From NCBI RefSeq assembly GCF_029846235.1, contig NZ_JARVWP010000005.1:456703-520702 (forward strand): a stretch of 64,000 nucleotides of DNA, read 5' to 3'. How positions within the stretch are numbered: position 1 is the stretch's first letter; every line of letters begins with the position of its first letter. The stretch comes from Bradyrhizobium sp. CER78 (GTDB lineage: Bacteria; Pseudomonadota; Alphaproteobacteria; Rhizobiales; Xanthobacteraceae). This document shows positions 15,960 to 24,784 of the stretch, piece after piece. Below the pieces are notes generated by a model, which was not told where the DNA came from, ran no database searches, and saw only the letters and a program-made list of their open reading frames with translations. The position numbers and the translations under genes are program-made.

Positions 15960-17357
15960 GTGAAGCAGATTCGTTCACGACGGAAGATACATGTTGGAGC
16001 GATGCTGCTCGGTGCGGCGGCCCTGGCGGTGCTGCTGCCGTCGATGGCGTCGGCGCAAACCGGTTCGGCGCCATCAGGCGCCAAACCCTTCCTCACCGTG
16101 GACGGCAAGCAGCCGCTCGTGATCGGACATCGCGGCGTGCCGGGCCTGGTGCCCGAGGAGACCGAAGCATCGTATGAGCTGGCCGCCGACCTCGGAACGG
16201 ACTCGCTCGAGGAGGACCTGCATCTGACCAAGGATTGCGTGCTGGTGGCGCGGCACAATCCATGGCTCGGCGACAACACCAATGTCGCCGAGGTGGCCAA
16301 GACCAACGCCGAGGTTGCGGCTCGCAAGCGCACGGCGCCGGGCGTTCCCGTCAAGGTGAAATGGCCGCAAACCCCCACCAGCGGACCGGCCGAGTATCCG
16401 ACCGATCTCATCGATCCAGCCGATCCCAAATCGGTGCTGAAAGCCCTGATCGTCGACGGCGATGACCACACCAATGACTGGTCGATCACCGATTTCACCA
16501 TGGCCGAGCTGAGGCAGTGGATCGCCGGCACCACCTATGATGCGGCCAACGAACGGCCAAAACTGTTCAACGGCAAATTCCCGATCATCAGCTTCCAGGA
16601 CATCATCGACATCGCCAAGGCCAAGAGCAAGGCGACGGGGCGCTCAATCTCGGTCTATCCGGAAACCAAGAATCCAACCTGGAACAATGCCCAGGCGATC
16701 GCCAATGGCTGCGGCGTGCCCGGCAGCCATCCGCTCGAGGATGCCCTGATCAAGATCATCAAGGAGAACGGCCTCAATTCGAAGGACGCGCCCATCATCG
16801 TGCAGAGCTTCGAGCCCGGCAGCCTGAAATACATGCGCAGTCACGGTCTGGAGACGCGGCAGGTCCAGCTGATCGACGGCAACGGCGTCGACTTCAAGAC
16901 CGGCAAGGTGCTGCTCAACAACATCGCCAATTCCCGCCCCTACGACTGGACGGTTGCGGGTGACAGCCGCACCTTCGATGCGATGCTGACGCCGGATGGC
17001 CTCGCGGAGATCAAGACCTATGCCGACGGTATCGGTCCGTGGAAGGCCTATATTGTTCCCTACAAGATCGCGCCCTGGAAGGACGCTGGCGCTGACGGGA
17101 AGCCCTACAAGGGATCGACGGCGGAGGCCTCGACGCAGGATGCGACCAGCGTGATTGCCGACGCGCACAAGCTCGGCCTGTTCGTGCACGTCTTCACGTT
17201 CCGGAACGAGAAGAAATATCTGGCTAGCGATTATCGCAACGATCCAAGCCTCGAGTATCTGAAGTTCTTCCGTCTCGGCGTCGATGGGGTATTCACCGAT
17301 TTCACCCACACCGGCGTTGCCGCCCGCGCGGCCTACTTGCGCGAACTGGGCTGGTGA
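15960..17357 (+). CDS. glpQ: Periplasmic glycerophosphodiester phosphodiesterase
   Basis: 465 residues from a GTG that follows GGAGCGTTGGCC. A signal peptide ends near ASA-QTGSAPSG (about residue 33). The GDPD domain shows GHRG near residue 56 and EEDLHLTKDCVLVARHN, the metal and active-site blocks of GlpQ-like enzymes, which release glycerol-3-phosphate and an alcohol from phospholipid head groups. Length fits the longer periplasmic GlpQ type. It is 128 bp after the export operon and may share its transcript. It ends at a GC-rich hairpin shared with the convergent PRC-barrel gene. Confidence 0.85.
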   Translation: MKQIRSRRKIHVGAMLLGAAALAVLLPSMASAQTGSAPSGAKPFLTVDGKQPLVIGHRGVPGLVPEETEASYELAADLGTDSLEEDLHLTKDCVLVARHNPWLGDNTNVAEVAKTNAEVAARKRTAPGVPVKVKWPQTPTSGPAEYPTDLIDPADPKSVLKALIVDGDDHTNDWSITDFTMAELRQWIAGTTYDAANERPKLFNGKFPIISFQDIIDIAKAKSKATGRSISVYPETKNPTWNNAQAIANGCGVPGSHPLEDALIKIIKENGLNSKDAPIIVQSFEPGSLKYMRSHGLETRQVQLIDGNGVDFKTGKVLLNNIANSRPYDWTVAGDSRTFDAMLTPDGLAEIKTYADGIGPWKAYIVPYKIAPWKDAGADGKPYKGSTAEASTQDATSVIADAHKLGLFVHVFTFRNEKKYLASDYRNDPSLEYLKFFRLGVDGVFTDFTHTGVAARAAYLRELGW

Positions 17358-17394
17358 GGCCAGCAGCCGAGCGCAGGTTTGTGGCGCAACAAGA

Positions 17395-17426
17395 CGCGCC
17401 CGGCATCACCGGGCGCGCTTGTCTTT
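17395..17426 (+). terminator. Terminator after the phosphodiesterase gene
   Basis: Perfect 9-bp stem (CGCGCCCGG at 17395-17403, CCGGGCGCG at 17409-17417) with loop CATCA, then CTTGTCTTT. It may also stop the convergent gene weakly. Confidence 0.75.
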
Positions 17427-17444
17427 CATATGATGCGATCCGCG

Positions 17445-17990
17445 TTATTCGGTCGAATATTTGAACTCCGGCATCGCCTTCAGCTCATCCTTGGTCGCAT
17501 TGAACACCGCGTGGTCCGGATACCAGGGATTGGGCTTTGACGCCGTCGCGGGCGCTGCCGGCGCAGTACCCGTGGTGCTTGTCGGCGACATCTTGTTGCT
17601 GCTGCCGCCGCCGGTGTTCGAGGCGCCGGTATAGGCGATCGGCTCGTCGACGAACTTCACCTTGTCGAGCGGCACGGCGACCAGATGCTCGCCGACGCCA
17701 AGGAAGCCGCCGACACCGATCACGACCGCCTTGATGGTACCGCCCTTCTCCATCAAGAGATCATTGATCGAGCCGACGCTTTCGTTCTTGTCGTTGTACA
17801 CGCTCAGGCCGACGACCTTCGACGCGCGCCAGTTGCCCTTGAACTCGGTCGACGTGGCTGACGTCGATGCCGCAGGAGCCGGCGACGCCGCGGGAGACTT
17901 GTCGCCCTTGTCGGTGGGCGTCTGCGCAAAGGCGACGGTTGCGAGCAGCGCGGTGCCGGCGGCGCCGGCGATGATGGATTTGACCAACAT
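17445..17990 (-). CDS. Exported PRC-barrel domain protein
   Basis: 181 residues. The signal peptide spans residues 1-22 (ending VAFA-QTPTD) and is followed by a Ser/Ala/Pro linker. A PRC-barrel domain lies at about residues 48-115 (WRASKVVGLSVYNDKNESVGSI and VIGVGGFLGVGEHLVAVPL), and a low-complexity Gly/Ser/Ala region comes before the end. Such proteins are common in rhizobia and of unknown role; the barrel may bind other envelope proteins. The ATG at 17990 follows GAGGAGAGCCATC. Another PRC-barrel gene follows upstream at 18351-18728. Confidence 0.85.
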   Translation of the reverse strand: MLVKSIIAGAAGTALLATVAFAQTPTDKGDKSPAASPAPAASTSATSTEFKGNWRASKVVGLSVYNDKNESVGSINDLLMEKGGTIKAVVIGVGGFLGVGEHLVAVPLDKVKFVDEPIAYTGASNTGGGSSNKMSPTSTTGTAPAAPATASKPNPWYPDHAVFNATKDELKAMPEFKYSTE

Positions 17991-18350
17991 GATGGCTCTC
18001 CTCATTTCGCAAAATCGATGCATGGAGAACCCGTCATCTCCACAACCGTTCCTAACGGAACTGCGGTCAAACGCCGCTTCGGTCTGTGGCAGCGCCGAAC
18101 ATGCGATGCAGCAGGCTTGGCGCGTGGACTTTCCGGCGCACGCAGCGTCGCGGTCCCTTGACGAAAGTAATCGTCGCCTCTCAAGTAAGCCGCGGTTGAG
18201 CCTCACGACTGCGCCGGATGCAGTCCCCGATGTGACGATGTTCGGCGCACTAAGTTGTCCCGGCGAACCGCGCTGCGCAAGCGGACACGCGCCCCCGCAG
18301 CCGCATCATCGATCGACACGCGTCGATCATGCGCACATCTGACCCCGCGC

Positions 18351-18728
18351 TCAGAAGCCGCCCCAATAGGGCGGCACGCCGTAGAAGCGATGCAGCTCGA
18401 CCTCCTGCGAACGGTCGCCCCAATCGAAATCCTTGTCGGCGCGGAATGACGGCGCGCGCTTCAGCTCATCATCCTCGATATCGAGCTCGTAGGCCTCGAA
18501 CTTCGGGTTGTAGTGCAGCCGGCCCCACGGCAGCGGAATCAGATTGGTTCCGATCCCGAGGAAGCCCCCGAAGCTCAGTACTGCGTACGACACCTTGCCC
18601 GAGATCTTGTCGATCATCAGCCGCTCGATATGGCCGATCATGTCGCCATTGGCCCGGCGCACCGCCGTCCCCTCGACGCGATCGCTTGCAATGAGCTGAT
18701 GCGGCCTTGTCCTGACCTCGACAGCCAT
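18351..18728 (-). CDS. PRC-barrel domain protein, cytoplasmic
   Basis: 125 residues from the ATG at 18728, which follows GGGAGGATGAG. There is no signal peptide. The barrel is visible in LIASDRVEGTAVRRANGDMIGHIERLMID and SYAVLSFGGFLGIGTNLIPLPW. The tail is aromatic and acidic, ending FYGVPPYWGGF. PRC-barrel proteins of this size are often stress-linked in Bradyrhizobium, but no function is proven. It diverges from the two-component genes that follow. Confidence 0.82.
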   Translation of the reverse strand: MAVEVRTRPHQLIASDRVEGTAVRRANGDMIGHIERLMIDKISGKVSYAVLSFGGFLGIGTNLIPLPWGRLHYNPKFEAYELDIEDDELKRAPSFRADKDFDWGDRSQEVELHRFYGVPPYWGGF

Positions 18729-19014
18729 CTCATCCTCCCTGACCTGAAAGGGAAACAACGCATCGCCGGGGGAGCGGGTTCCGGCCCTGGATATGACAGC
18801 CGCCCTTCCCTTTTCCGGGCCGGCACGGCGGCTCGGAGCGGAGCCCGGCCTGGGAGAGATCCACTCGTATTTCAACGCATTAGGCTTGATGACGGAACGA
18901 TAACTTTTCTCCGCACCGCCGACCTGCTAACTCGTTCTGCCGGGCAAGATTTCAGACATACACTGAAACAAAATTCCTGAGCCGCTTTCCCCGAATCACG
19001 GACAAAAGATCGGT

Positions 19015-19752
19015 ATGACCCAGGCTGCGCCCAACATCCTCGTCGTCGAGGACGACCGCGAAACGCGGTCCCTCATCGCAAAATACCTCCGCACCAATTC
19101 CTGCCATGTCACGACCGCCTCCGACGGCCGCGAAATGGCCAAGGCCATGACCGATCACCGGGTGGATCTCCTGGTGCTCGACGTCATGCTGCCCGGCGAG
19201 GACGGCCTCAGCCTGTGCCGCAAGGTGCGGGCCGAGTCGCAGACTCCGATCATCATGCTGACCGCGCGCGGCGAGGATGTCGACCGCATCCTCGGCCTCG
19301 AGATGGGCGCCGACGATTACCTGGCCAAGCCGTTCAACCCGCGCGAGCTGCTGGCCCGGATCAATGCGGTGCTGCGCCGGCAGGCCGCCGCGCGCAATGC
19401 CAGCGCGATCGAGGGGGCAACCATGCTGACCTTCCTCGGCTGGCGCATCGACATCCGCCTGCGCGAGCTGCGCAACCCCGAAGGCGCGCGCGTCGCCATG
19501 ACCAGCGCCGAGTTCGACCTGCTGCGCACCTTCTGCGAGCGGCCCGGCCGCGTGCTGTCGCGCGACAGCCTGCTCGACTTGACGCAGGGCCGCAGCGCCG
19601 GCTCGTTCGAGCGTTCGATCGACGTGCTGGTCAGCCGCATCCGTCGCAAGATCGAGCCCGATCCGCAGGAAGCTACCATGATCAAGACGGTGCGGTCCGG
19701 CGGCTATGTGTTCACGCCGAGGGTGGAGGCGGTTGCCGCCACGAGCAACTGA
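19015..19752 (+). CDS. OmpR-family response regulator
   Basis: 245 residues. The receiver domain (1-120) has the acidic pocket E12-D13-D14, phospho-acceptor D56 (VLDVMLP) and K105 (AKPFNP). The winged-helix output domain occupies about 140-240 (MTSAEFDLLRTFCERPGRVLSRDSLLDLTQG). It should be phosphorylated by the kinase that starts 2 bp after its stop. It belongs to the OmpR-like subgroup that pairs with EnvZ-like kinases. The target genes are unknown; the divergent PRC-barrel gene is a natural candidate. Confidence 0.93.
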   Translation: MTQAAPNILVVEDDRETRSLIAKYLRTNSCHVTTASDGREMAKAMTDHRVDLLVLDVMLPGEDGLSLCRKVRAESQTPIIMLTARGEDVDRILGLEMGADDYLAKPFNPRELLARINAVLRRQAAARNASAIEGATMLTFLGWRIDIRLRELRNPEGARVAMTSAEFDLLRTFCERPGRVLSRDSLLDLTQGRSAGSFERSIDVLVSRIRRKIEPDPQEATMIKTVRSGGYVFTPRVEAVAATSN

Positions 19753-19754
19753 CC

Positions 19755-21110
19755 ATGAAGCTGTTGCGTGTGCTGAGTCTGCGGGGGATCGGCGCCCAGA
19801 TGGCGGCGCTGGTCGTCGTCTCGATCGTCGCGCTGCACCTGATCATCACCGCCACCTTCCTGATCCATCGCCCTGATAGGCCGGAGCCGTCCGATCGCTG
19901 GCACACCCAGCTCGCCGCCGCCGCGCAATTGCTCGGGCATGCTCCGGCATCGGAGCGGCCGCGGCTGCAGGCCGACATCATCAGAGCCTTCCCGCAGCTT
20001 GCGATCGGCGACTTCACGTCCGATGCCGGCGGTCTCACCGAGACCGCCCCGCCGAGCCTGCATGCGCTGCGCCGGCTCGGCGCCGGCTATCATGTCTACT
20101 CCCTACCCCGCGAGGCGGGCAGCACGCCACGCGACGCCGAGATCCGCCGCGTCGCGATCCGCTTGCCTGACGGCGCCATGTTCGCCGCCAACCTGATGCC
20201 GGACCAGCACATGCGGCCGTTCTGGGGCGGGCCCTGGATGATGACGGTGCTGTTCGCCGTCATCAGCGTCACCCTGCTCGGCCTGTGGGCGGCATGGGCG
20301 CTGACCGCGCCGCTGTCGTCCTTCGTCAAGGCCGCCGAGACCTTCAGCCTGAACGGCGCCGCCGCGCCGCTGCCGGAGCGCGGCCCCGAGGAGATCCGCT
20401 CGCTGGCCAAGGCGCTGAACCGGATGCGCGAGCGCATCACGGCATTGATCGACGACCGCACCAAGATGCTGGCCGCCATCAGCCACGACCTGCGCACGCC
20501 GATCACGCGGATGCGGCTGCGCGCCGAGTTCATCGAGGACGAGACCCATCGCCACCGCATGCTGCGCGACCTCGACCAGATGCGCTCGATGCTGGAGTCC
20601 GTGCTGTCGTTCCTGCGCAACGACCGCAAGCTCGAGGAGATGACGCTGGTCGACATCGCCAGCACGCTGCACCTCGTCACCGACCAGTTCGCCGACATGG
20701 GACACAAGGTCAGCTACGAGGGTCCGCAGCACGCGATGGCGACCGCGCGGCCCGCCGACCTGCATCGCAGCATCACCAATCTGGTGGACAATGCCGTGCG
20801 CTTCGGCGGCGAAGTCGCCGTCCGCCTGGACGTCAAGCCGGATCGCCTCGTCATCGACATCGAGGACGACGGCCCCGGCATTTCGGATGCGCACAAGGCG
20901 AGCGTGCTGGAGCCGTTCGTGCGCGGCGACCAGGCGCGCAACATGGATGAGGCCGAGGGCTTCGGCCTCGGCCTGTCGATCGCCAACGCCATCGTGCTCG
21001 CGCATGGCGGCACGCTGTCGCTGCACGATCGCAAGCCGCACGGGCTCGTGGTCCGGATCGAATTGCCGGCGCGGCAGCAGATGCAGTTGCCGCGGAAGTC
21101 CGCGGCCTGA
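19755..21110 (+). CDS. Sensor histidine kinase, EnvZ-like
   Basis: 451 residues. A membrane segment at about 14-36, a periplasmic domain of about 120 residues, a second membrane segment at 161-184 and a HAMP linker (APLSSFVKAAETFSLNG) are followed by the phosphoacceptor H244 in AAISHDLRTPITRMRLR. The ATPase domain has N-box NLVDNAVRFG, DDGPGIS and GFGLGLSIA. It lies 2 bp behind the regulator gene with no clear ribosome site of its own, so it is probably translated by coupling. The periplasmic signal is unknown. Confidence 0.93.
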   Translation: MKLLRVLSLRGIGAQMAALVVVSIVALHLIITATFLIHRPDRPEPSDRWHTQLAAAAQLLGHAPASERPRLQADIIRAFPQLAIGDFTSDAGGLTETAPPSLHALRRLGAGYHVYSLPREAGSTPRDAEIRRVAIRLPDGAMFAANLMPDQHMRPFWGGPWMMTVLFAVISVTLLGLWAAWALTAPLSSFVKAAETFSLNGAAAPLPERGPEEIRSLAKALNRMRERITALIDDRTKMLAAISHDLRTPITRMRLRAEFIEDETHRHRMLRDLDQMRSMLESVLSFLRNDRKLEEMTLVDIASTLHLVTDQFADMGHKVSYEGPQHAMATARPADLHRSITNLVDNAVRFGGEVAVRLDVKPDRLVIDIEDDGPGISDAHKASVLEPFVRGDQARNMDEAEGFGLGLSIANAIVLAHGGTLSLHDRKPHGLVVRIELPARQQMQLPRKSAA

Positions 21111-21171
21111 TCAGGCTGATCTGATCGGCGATGACGCTGACCGGTAACGACGCTGACCGATAATTAAGCCA

Positions 21172-21366
21172 TCAGGCGGCGAGCGGCGTGAGCTGCGCCG
21201 TGTCGTAGATCGCGATCGCCTCGAAGCGGTAATCGCAGGCGCGGCAATGCCACAGGAACGACGTGCGCCCCTCGCTGTGCTCCACCCAATCGGGGCGGGC
21301 AATCGGCTTGCCGCATTGCGCGCAGGGATTTTCGCGAGGCATATAGCCTGTGTCCTGACGGACCAT
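21172..21366 (-). CDS. Small zinc-ribbon-like protein
   Basis: 64 residues from the ATG at 21366, behind GGGAGATGCGCC. Two CxxC pairs, CAQC and CRAC, sit about 23 residues apart and could bind one zinc ion as a ribbon. HSEGRTSFLWHC between them adds histidines. No signal peptide. Such proteins occur widely in Bradyrhizobium as hypothetical proteins; function unknown. Confidence 0.7.
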   Translation of the reverse strand: MVRQDTGYMPRENPCAQCGKPIARPDWVEHSEGRTSFLWHCRACDYRFEAIAIYDTAQLTPLAA

Positions 21367-21748
21367 GGCGCATCTCCCGAGTGATGTTTGTTTTTTGCGT
21401 GCTTTGGACTGGACAGATGTGCTGACTGAACGCGCCCACTCTGTCGTGAGACGAAGTGTAAACCTTCGCTCCGTCGTTTGCACGAAAAACTGTTGTGGAT
21501 CGCGTGCGGCAAAATCGATCGAGAAAATTAGCGGCGAAAATTTAGCCGATGACAATTTTCAGTCGAGACGATTGATGCGAACAATTTGAAGCATGCGTGT
21601 TGCGATCGCATGCTCCGGTCACCTGCATCCGGATAATCACGGACGCACAACGTTCGCCGATGCGAAGGTTTTGCCACATTCCTGCCCGCTCGCCGTACCA
21701 ATGAGACCGCAGAACCGACGCGCGTTTGATCACCCCGAGCGACCCGAG
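21367..21748. other. AT-richer intergenic region with inverted repeats
   Basis: No gene was found in this 382-bp gap between divergent genes. It is AT-richer than its surroundings. It holds AGCATGCG (21590-21597) paired with CGCATGCT (21607-21614) and GAAAATT (21523-21529) paired with AATTTTC (21554-21560). Promoters for both flanking genes must lie here. Confidence 0.5.
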
Positions 21749-22276
21749 ATGAAGACCCTTCAGAGCCTTAGCTACCTTGCCGCCGCCATCGCGGTGCTGG
21801 CGTTCTGCGGAAGCGCAAGTGCACAATCGCGTGCGCAATACGAGGCGATGGTGGCTGCCGAGGCCCAAGCCAATCTGGTGCCGGTGGAGCTGGTGCATCG
21901 CGTCATCGTGCGCGAGAGCAAGTACCATCCGCAGCTGATCGGGCGCGGCGGCACCATCGGGCTGATGCAGATCAAGCTCGGCACCGCGCGCGGCCTCGGC
22001 TACACCGGTACCGCCGAGGGTCTGCGCGACCCCGGCACCAACCTCAAATACGGCGTGAAGTACCTCGCCGGCGCCTATCGCGCCGCCAATGGCGATCACG
22101 ACCGAGCCGTGCGTTATTTCGCGGGCGGGTATTACTACGTCGCAAAGCGGCAGCGCGGCGGTCACCTCAAGGAGGCGAAGCATGGCGGCGCGGGTGCGCC
22201 GCCGAAGGAGCTCGCCAAGCAGGAGCAGATGCCGGCCGATAGCGCCGAGCCGCAGCCGGAACAGGCTTCCAAATAA
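21749..22276 (+). CDS. Lytic transglycosylase, SLT domain, exported
   Basis: 175 residues. The signal peptide runs 1-26 (ending GSASA-QSRAQ). The SLT domain has the catalytic glutamate in VIVRESKYHPQ, the GLMQIKLGTARGLGY block and an AVRYFAGGYYY end. These enzymes cut peptidoglycan between MurNAc and GlcNAc. The ATG at 21749 was chosen because the signal peptide starts there; the ribosome site (CCGAG) is weak. The C-terminal 35 residues are charged, low complexity and probably disordered. Confidence 0.88.
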   Translation: MKTLQSLSYLAAAIAVLAFCGSASAQSRAQYEAMVAAEAQANLVPVELVHRVIVRESKYHPQLIGRGGTIGLMQIKLGTARGLGYTGTAEGLRDPGTNLKYGVKYLAGAYRAANGDHDRAVRYFAGGYYYVAKRQRGGHLKEAKHGGAGAPPKELAKQEQMPADSAEPQPEQASK

Positions 22277-22285
22277 GTGCTTTCA

Positions 22286-22402
22286 TGTCCCGGACGCGGT
22301 GCAACGCGCAGCGTTGCTCCACGGAGCCGGGACCCATGTTCGACGAGCGGTAGACCCCGGCTCAGCAGGGCACCGCTGTCGCGCTGCGCTGCGTCCGGGG
22401 CA
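22286..22402. repeat. Intergenic repeat with inverted GTCCCGGACGC ends
   Basis: The ends GTCCCGGACGC and GCGTCCGGGGCAC are inverted, with smaller internal hairpins (GCAACGCGCAGCGTTGC). It fills most of the gap between the transglycosylase gene and the thi promoter. It looks like a non-coding mosaic repeat. Confidence 0.65.
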
Positions 22403-22445
22403 CGCGCGCTTTGCGTACGGCGCGTTCCCAACCCTGGCATACAAG

Positions 22446-22474
22446 TTGACACATCCGCCCATCCGCCTACATTA
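22446..22474 (+). promoter_or_regulatory. Predicted promoter of the thiamine operon
   Basis: TTGACA at 22446-22451 and TACATT at 22468-22473, spaced 16 bp. The expected transcript start near 22480 matches the 5' edge of the riboswitch. Confidence 0.6.
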
Positions 22475-22479
22475 GGGGC

Positions 22480-22604
22480 GTTCCGAGGGGTGCTCCGAAG
22501 GAGGAGCTGAGATACCGCAAGCTTGGACTGGCCAGTAGGCGAACAGTCCGGGACCGCGGTGACCCTTTGAACCTGATCCGGGTCATGCCGGCGAAGGGAC
22601 AGGG
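22480..22604 (+). promoter_or_regulatory. TPP riboswitch (THI element)
   Basis: The conserved aptamer blocks are GGGGTGCTCC (22487 on), GGAGCTGAGAT (22502 on), ACCCTTTGAACCTGATC (22562 on) and GTCATGCCGGCGAAGGGA (near the end). Closing stem P1 can form between GTTCC (22480-22484) and GGGAC (22596-22600). The thiO ATG is at 22605, only 4 bp after P1, and the 3' arm AAGGGAC overlaps the ribosome site. Binding of thiamine pyrophosphate should therefore hide the ribosome site and shut off translation, and no terminator hairpin is needed. Confidence 0.93.
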
Positions 22605-23618
22605 ATGTATCAGACGTCAAGACCGCGGGGGGATTCCCCCGTCACCATCATCGGCGCAGGCATAACCGGCGCCTGGCATGCGCTATTGCTCGCAGAGGCC
22701 GGACGTGCCGTCACCCTGCATGAGCGCAGTGACGCTGCGATGACGGAATCCACAAGCCACTGGGCCGGCGGAATGCTGGCGCCCTGGTGCGAGGAGGAGG
22801 CCGCCGAGCCCGTCATCACGCGGCTCGGCATCCGGTCGCTCGCGCTGTGGCGACAGCATCTCCCGGAAGCGGCGTTCAACGGCTCGCTGGTGGTGGCGCA
22901 TCCGCGCGACCGCGCCGATTTCGAGCGCTTTGCCCGCCTCACGTCAGGCCATCGCCGGCTCGATGCCGAGGGCGTTCGCGCGCTCGAGCCGGCGCTCGAG
23001 GGCCGCTTCGGCGCCGGCCTGTTCTATCCTGAGGAAGGTCATGTCGAGCCGCGCCGCGTGCTGCCGCGGCTGCATGCCGCGATCGCCAAGGCCGGCGGCG
23101 CCATCAAGTTCGGCAGCGATGCCGAGGCTGATGATCTCGACGGCCTCGTGATCGACTGCCGGGGACTAGCCGCACGCGACCGCGAGCCGAGCCTGCGCGG
23201 CGTCAAGGGCGAGATGATCGTCATCGAGACCGCGGAGGTCGAGCTGTTGCGTCCGGTGCGGTTGATCCATCCGCGCTGGCCGCTTTACGTGATCCCGCGC
23301 GGCGACGGCCGCTTCATGCTGGGTGCGACCTCGATCGAGGCCGAGGACAACGGCGTCAGCGTGCGCTCGGCGCTGGAGCTTCTGGGCGCCGCCTATGTGG
23401 TGCATCCGGCGTTCGGCGAGGCCCGCATCGTCGAGTTCGGCGCCGGGCTCAGGCCCGCCTTCCCCGACAATCTGCCGAAAATCAGGATCGAGCAGGAACG
23501 CATCACGGTGAACGGACTCTACCGTCATGGCTTCCTGCTGGCGCCCGCGCTGGCCGAGCTGACGCTCGCCTATCTTGCGCGCGGCGAAATCGACAACGAG
23601 GTGATGCAATGCGCGTGA
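22605..23618 (+). CDS. thiO: Glycine oxidase ThiO
   Basis: 337 residues. The FAD-binding dinucleotide motif is TIIGAGITGAWHALLLAEAG at about residues 14-33, followed by the DAO fold with the HWAGGMLAPWCE block. ThiO oxidises glycine to dehydroglycine for the thiazole of thiamine in aerobes that lack ThiH. It is the first gene of the operon under the TPP riboswitch. The C-terminus reads HGFLLAPALAELTLAYLARG, as in other ThiO proteins. Its last codons overlap a short dead copy of the thiS start. Confidence 0.92.
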   Translation: MYQTSRPRGDSPVTIIGAGITGAWHALLLAEAGRAVTLHERSDAAMTESTSHWAGGMLAPWCEEEAAEPVITRLGIRSLALWRQHLPEAAFNGSLVVAHPRDRADFERFARLTSGHRRLDAEGVRALEPALEGRFGAGLFYPEEGHVEPRRVLPRLHAAIAKAGGAIKFGSDAEADDLDGLVIDCRGLAARDREPSLRGVKGEMIVIETAEVELLRPVRLIHPRWPLYVIPRGDGRFMLGATSIEAEDNGVSVRSALELLGAAYVVHPAFGEARIVEFGAGLRPAFPDNLPKIRIEQERITVNGLYRHGFLLAPALAELTLAYLARGEIDNEVMQCA

Positions 23619-23625
23619 TCGTCCA

Positions 23626-23823
23626 ATGCGTGTAATTGTTAACGGCGAGCAGCGGGAGATCAATGCAGCCAGCGTCGACGCGCTCTTGGCCGAGCTCGAC
23701 TACGAGGGCAGCCATTTCGCGATCGCAGTGAATTACGACGTGGTGCCGAAAGGCCGCTGGGCCGAGACGGCGCTCAAGGCCGGCGACGAGATCGAGATCA
23801 TCACGCCGCGGCAGGGAGGGTGA
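23626..23823 (+). CDS. thiS: Sulfur carrier protein ThiS
   Basis: 65 residues with the ubiquitin-like beta-grasp form and the required C-terminal Gly-Gly (RQGG), which is adenylated and converted to a thiocarboxylate to donate sulfur to ThiG. It starts 7 bp after thiO. An upstream ATG at 23609 begins the same five residues, MRVIV, but runs into a stop after eight codons. The real start was therefore set at 23626. The gene for the adenylating enzyme ThiF is not in the window. Confidence 0.93.
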   Translation: MRVIVNGEQREINAASVDALLAELDYEGSHFAIAVNYDVVPKGRWAETALKAGDEIEIITPRQGG

Positions 23824-23857
23824 TGATGATGAATATGCGCATTCCAAATACTCCGGT

Positions 23858-23956
23858 GTCATCGCCCGGCTTGACCGGGCGATCCAGTACACCGCGGCTT
23901 CTCCGTATCACAGCGCGGCCTCTGGAATACTGGATCCCCGCTTTCGCGGGGATGAC
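23858..23956. repeat. 99-bp palindromic element, copy A (before thiG)
   Basis: The ends are GTCATC and GATGAC, with inner hairpins CGCCCGG/CCGGGCG and CCCCGC/GCGGGG. It matches copy B at 25408-25506 with only three mismatches over 99 bp. Located between thiS and thiG. Confidence 0.9.
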
Positions 23957-24001
23957 GAGTTGTATGCGCGGCAGCGAACACGACCACGAGGGATAGACGA
24001 C

Positions 24002-24784
24002 ATGGTCACCTTCTACGGCAAAACCTTCCCCTCCCGCCTGCTGATCGGCACCGCGCTGTATGCATCGCCTGCGATCATGCAGAACGCGATCCGGGCCTCC
24101 GGCGCCAGCATCGTCACCGTATCGCTCCGCCGCGAAGCCGCGGGCGGCAAGACCGGCGATGCGTTCTGGTCGTTGATCCGCGAGCTCGGCGTCACCGTGC
24201 TGCCGAACACCGCCGGCTGCCGCAGCGTGCGCGAGGCAGTCACCACAGCCAAGCTCGCGCGCGAATTGTTCGGCACGCCCTGGATCAAGCTCGAGGTGAT
24301 CGCCGACAACGACACGCTGCAGCCCGACGTGGTCGGCCTGGTCGAGGCCGCCAGCATCCTGATCAAGGACGGTTTTGAAGTGTTCCCCTATTGCACCGAG
24401 GATTTCTCGGTCGCTTCGCGGCTGGTCGAGGCCGGCTGCAAGGTGGTGATGCCGTGGGCTGCACCGATCGGAAGTGCCAAAGGCATCACCAATCGCGACG
24501 CGCTAAAACTGCTGCGCGACCGCCTGCCCGACATCACGCTGGTGGTCGATGCCGGCTTGGGCGCGCCGTCGCATGCGGCGCAGGCGCTCGAGCTCGGCTA
24601 TGACGCCGTGCTGCTCAACACCGCCGTGGCCAAGGCCGCCGATCCCGTCGCCATGGCCAACGCCTTCCGCCTCGGCGTCGAGGCCGGCCGCACCGCCTAT
24701 GAAGCCGGGCTGATGGAAGCCCGCGACTTCGCCTCCCCCTCCACCCCTGTCGTTGGGACCCCGTTCTGGCATGCCGTATCCTGA
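24002..24784 (+). CDS. thiG: Thiazole synthase ThiG
   Basis: 260 residues forming a TIM barrel. The Schiff-base lysine is in [10 protein letters not shown]. The conserved TAGCRS and [14 protein letters not shown] blocks are present, and the end has [29 protein letters not shown]. It joins deoxyxylulose phosphate, dehydroglycine and ThiS-thiocarboxylate into the thiazole phosphate. The ATG at 24002 follows GAGGGATAGACGAC. It is separated from thiS by a repeat element but overlaps thiE by 14 bp. Confidence 0.95.
   Translation: MVTFYGKTFPSRLLIGTALYASPAIMQNAIRASGASIVTVSLRREAAGGKTGDAFWSLIRELGVTVLPNTAGCRSVREAVTTAKLARELFGTPWIKLEVIADNDTLQPDVVGLVEAASILIKDGFEVFPYCTEDFSVASRLVEAGCKVVMPWAAPIGSAKGITNRDALKLLRDRLPDITLVVDAGLGAPSHAAQALELGYDAVLLNTAVAKAADPVAMANAFRLGVEAGRTAYEAGLMEARDFASPSTPVVGTPFWHAVS

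Noticed and set aside
23609..23634. A leader peptide MRVIVQCV as a regulator of thiS
   Set aside because: It lies at the thiO stop and copies the thiS start, so slippage duplication explains it better.
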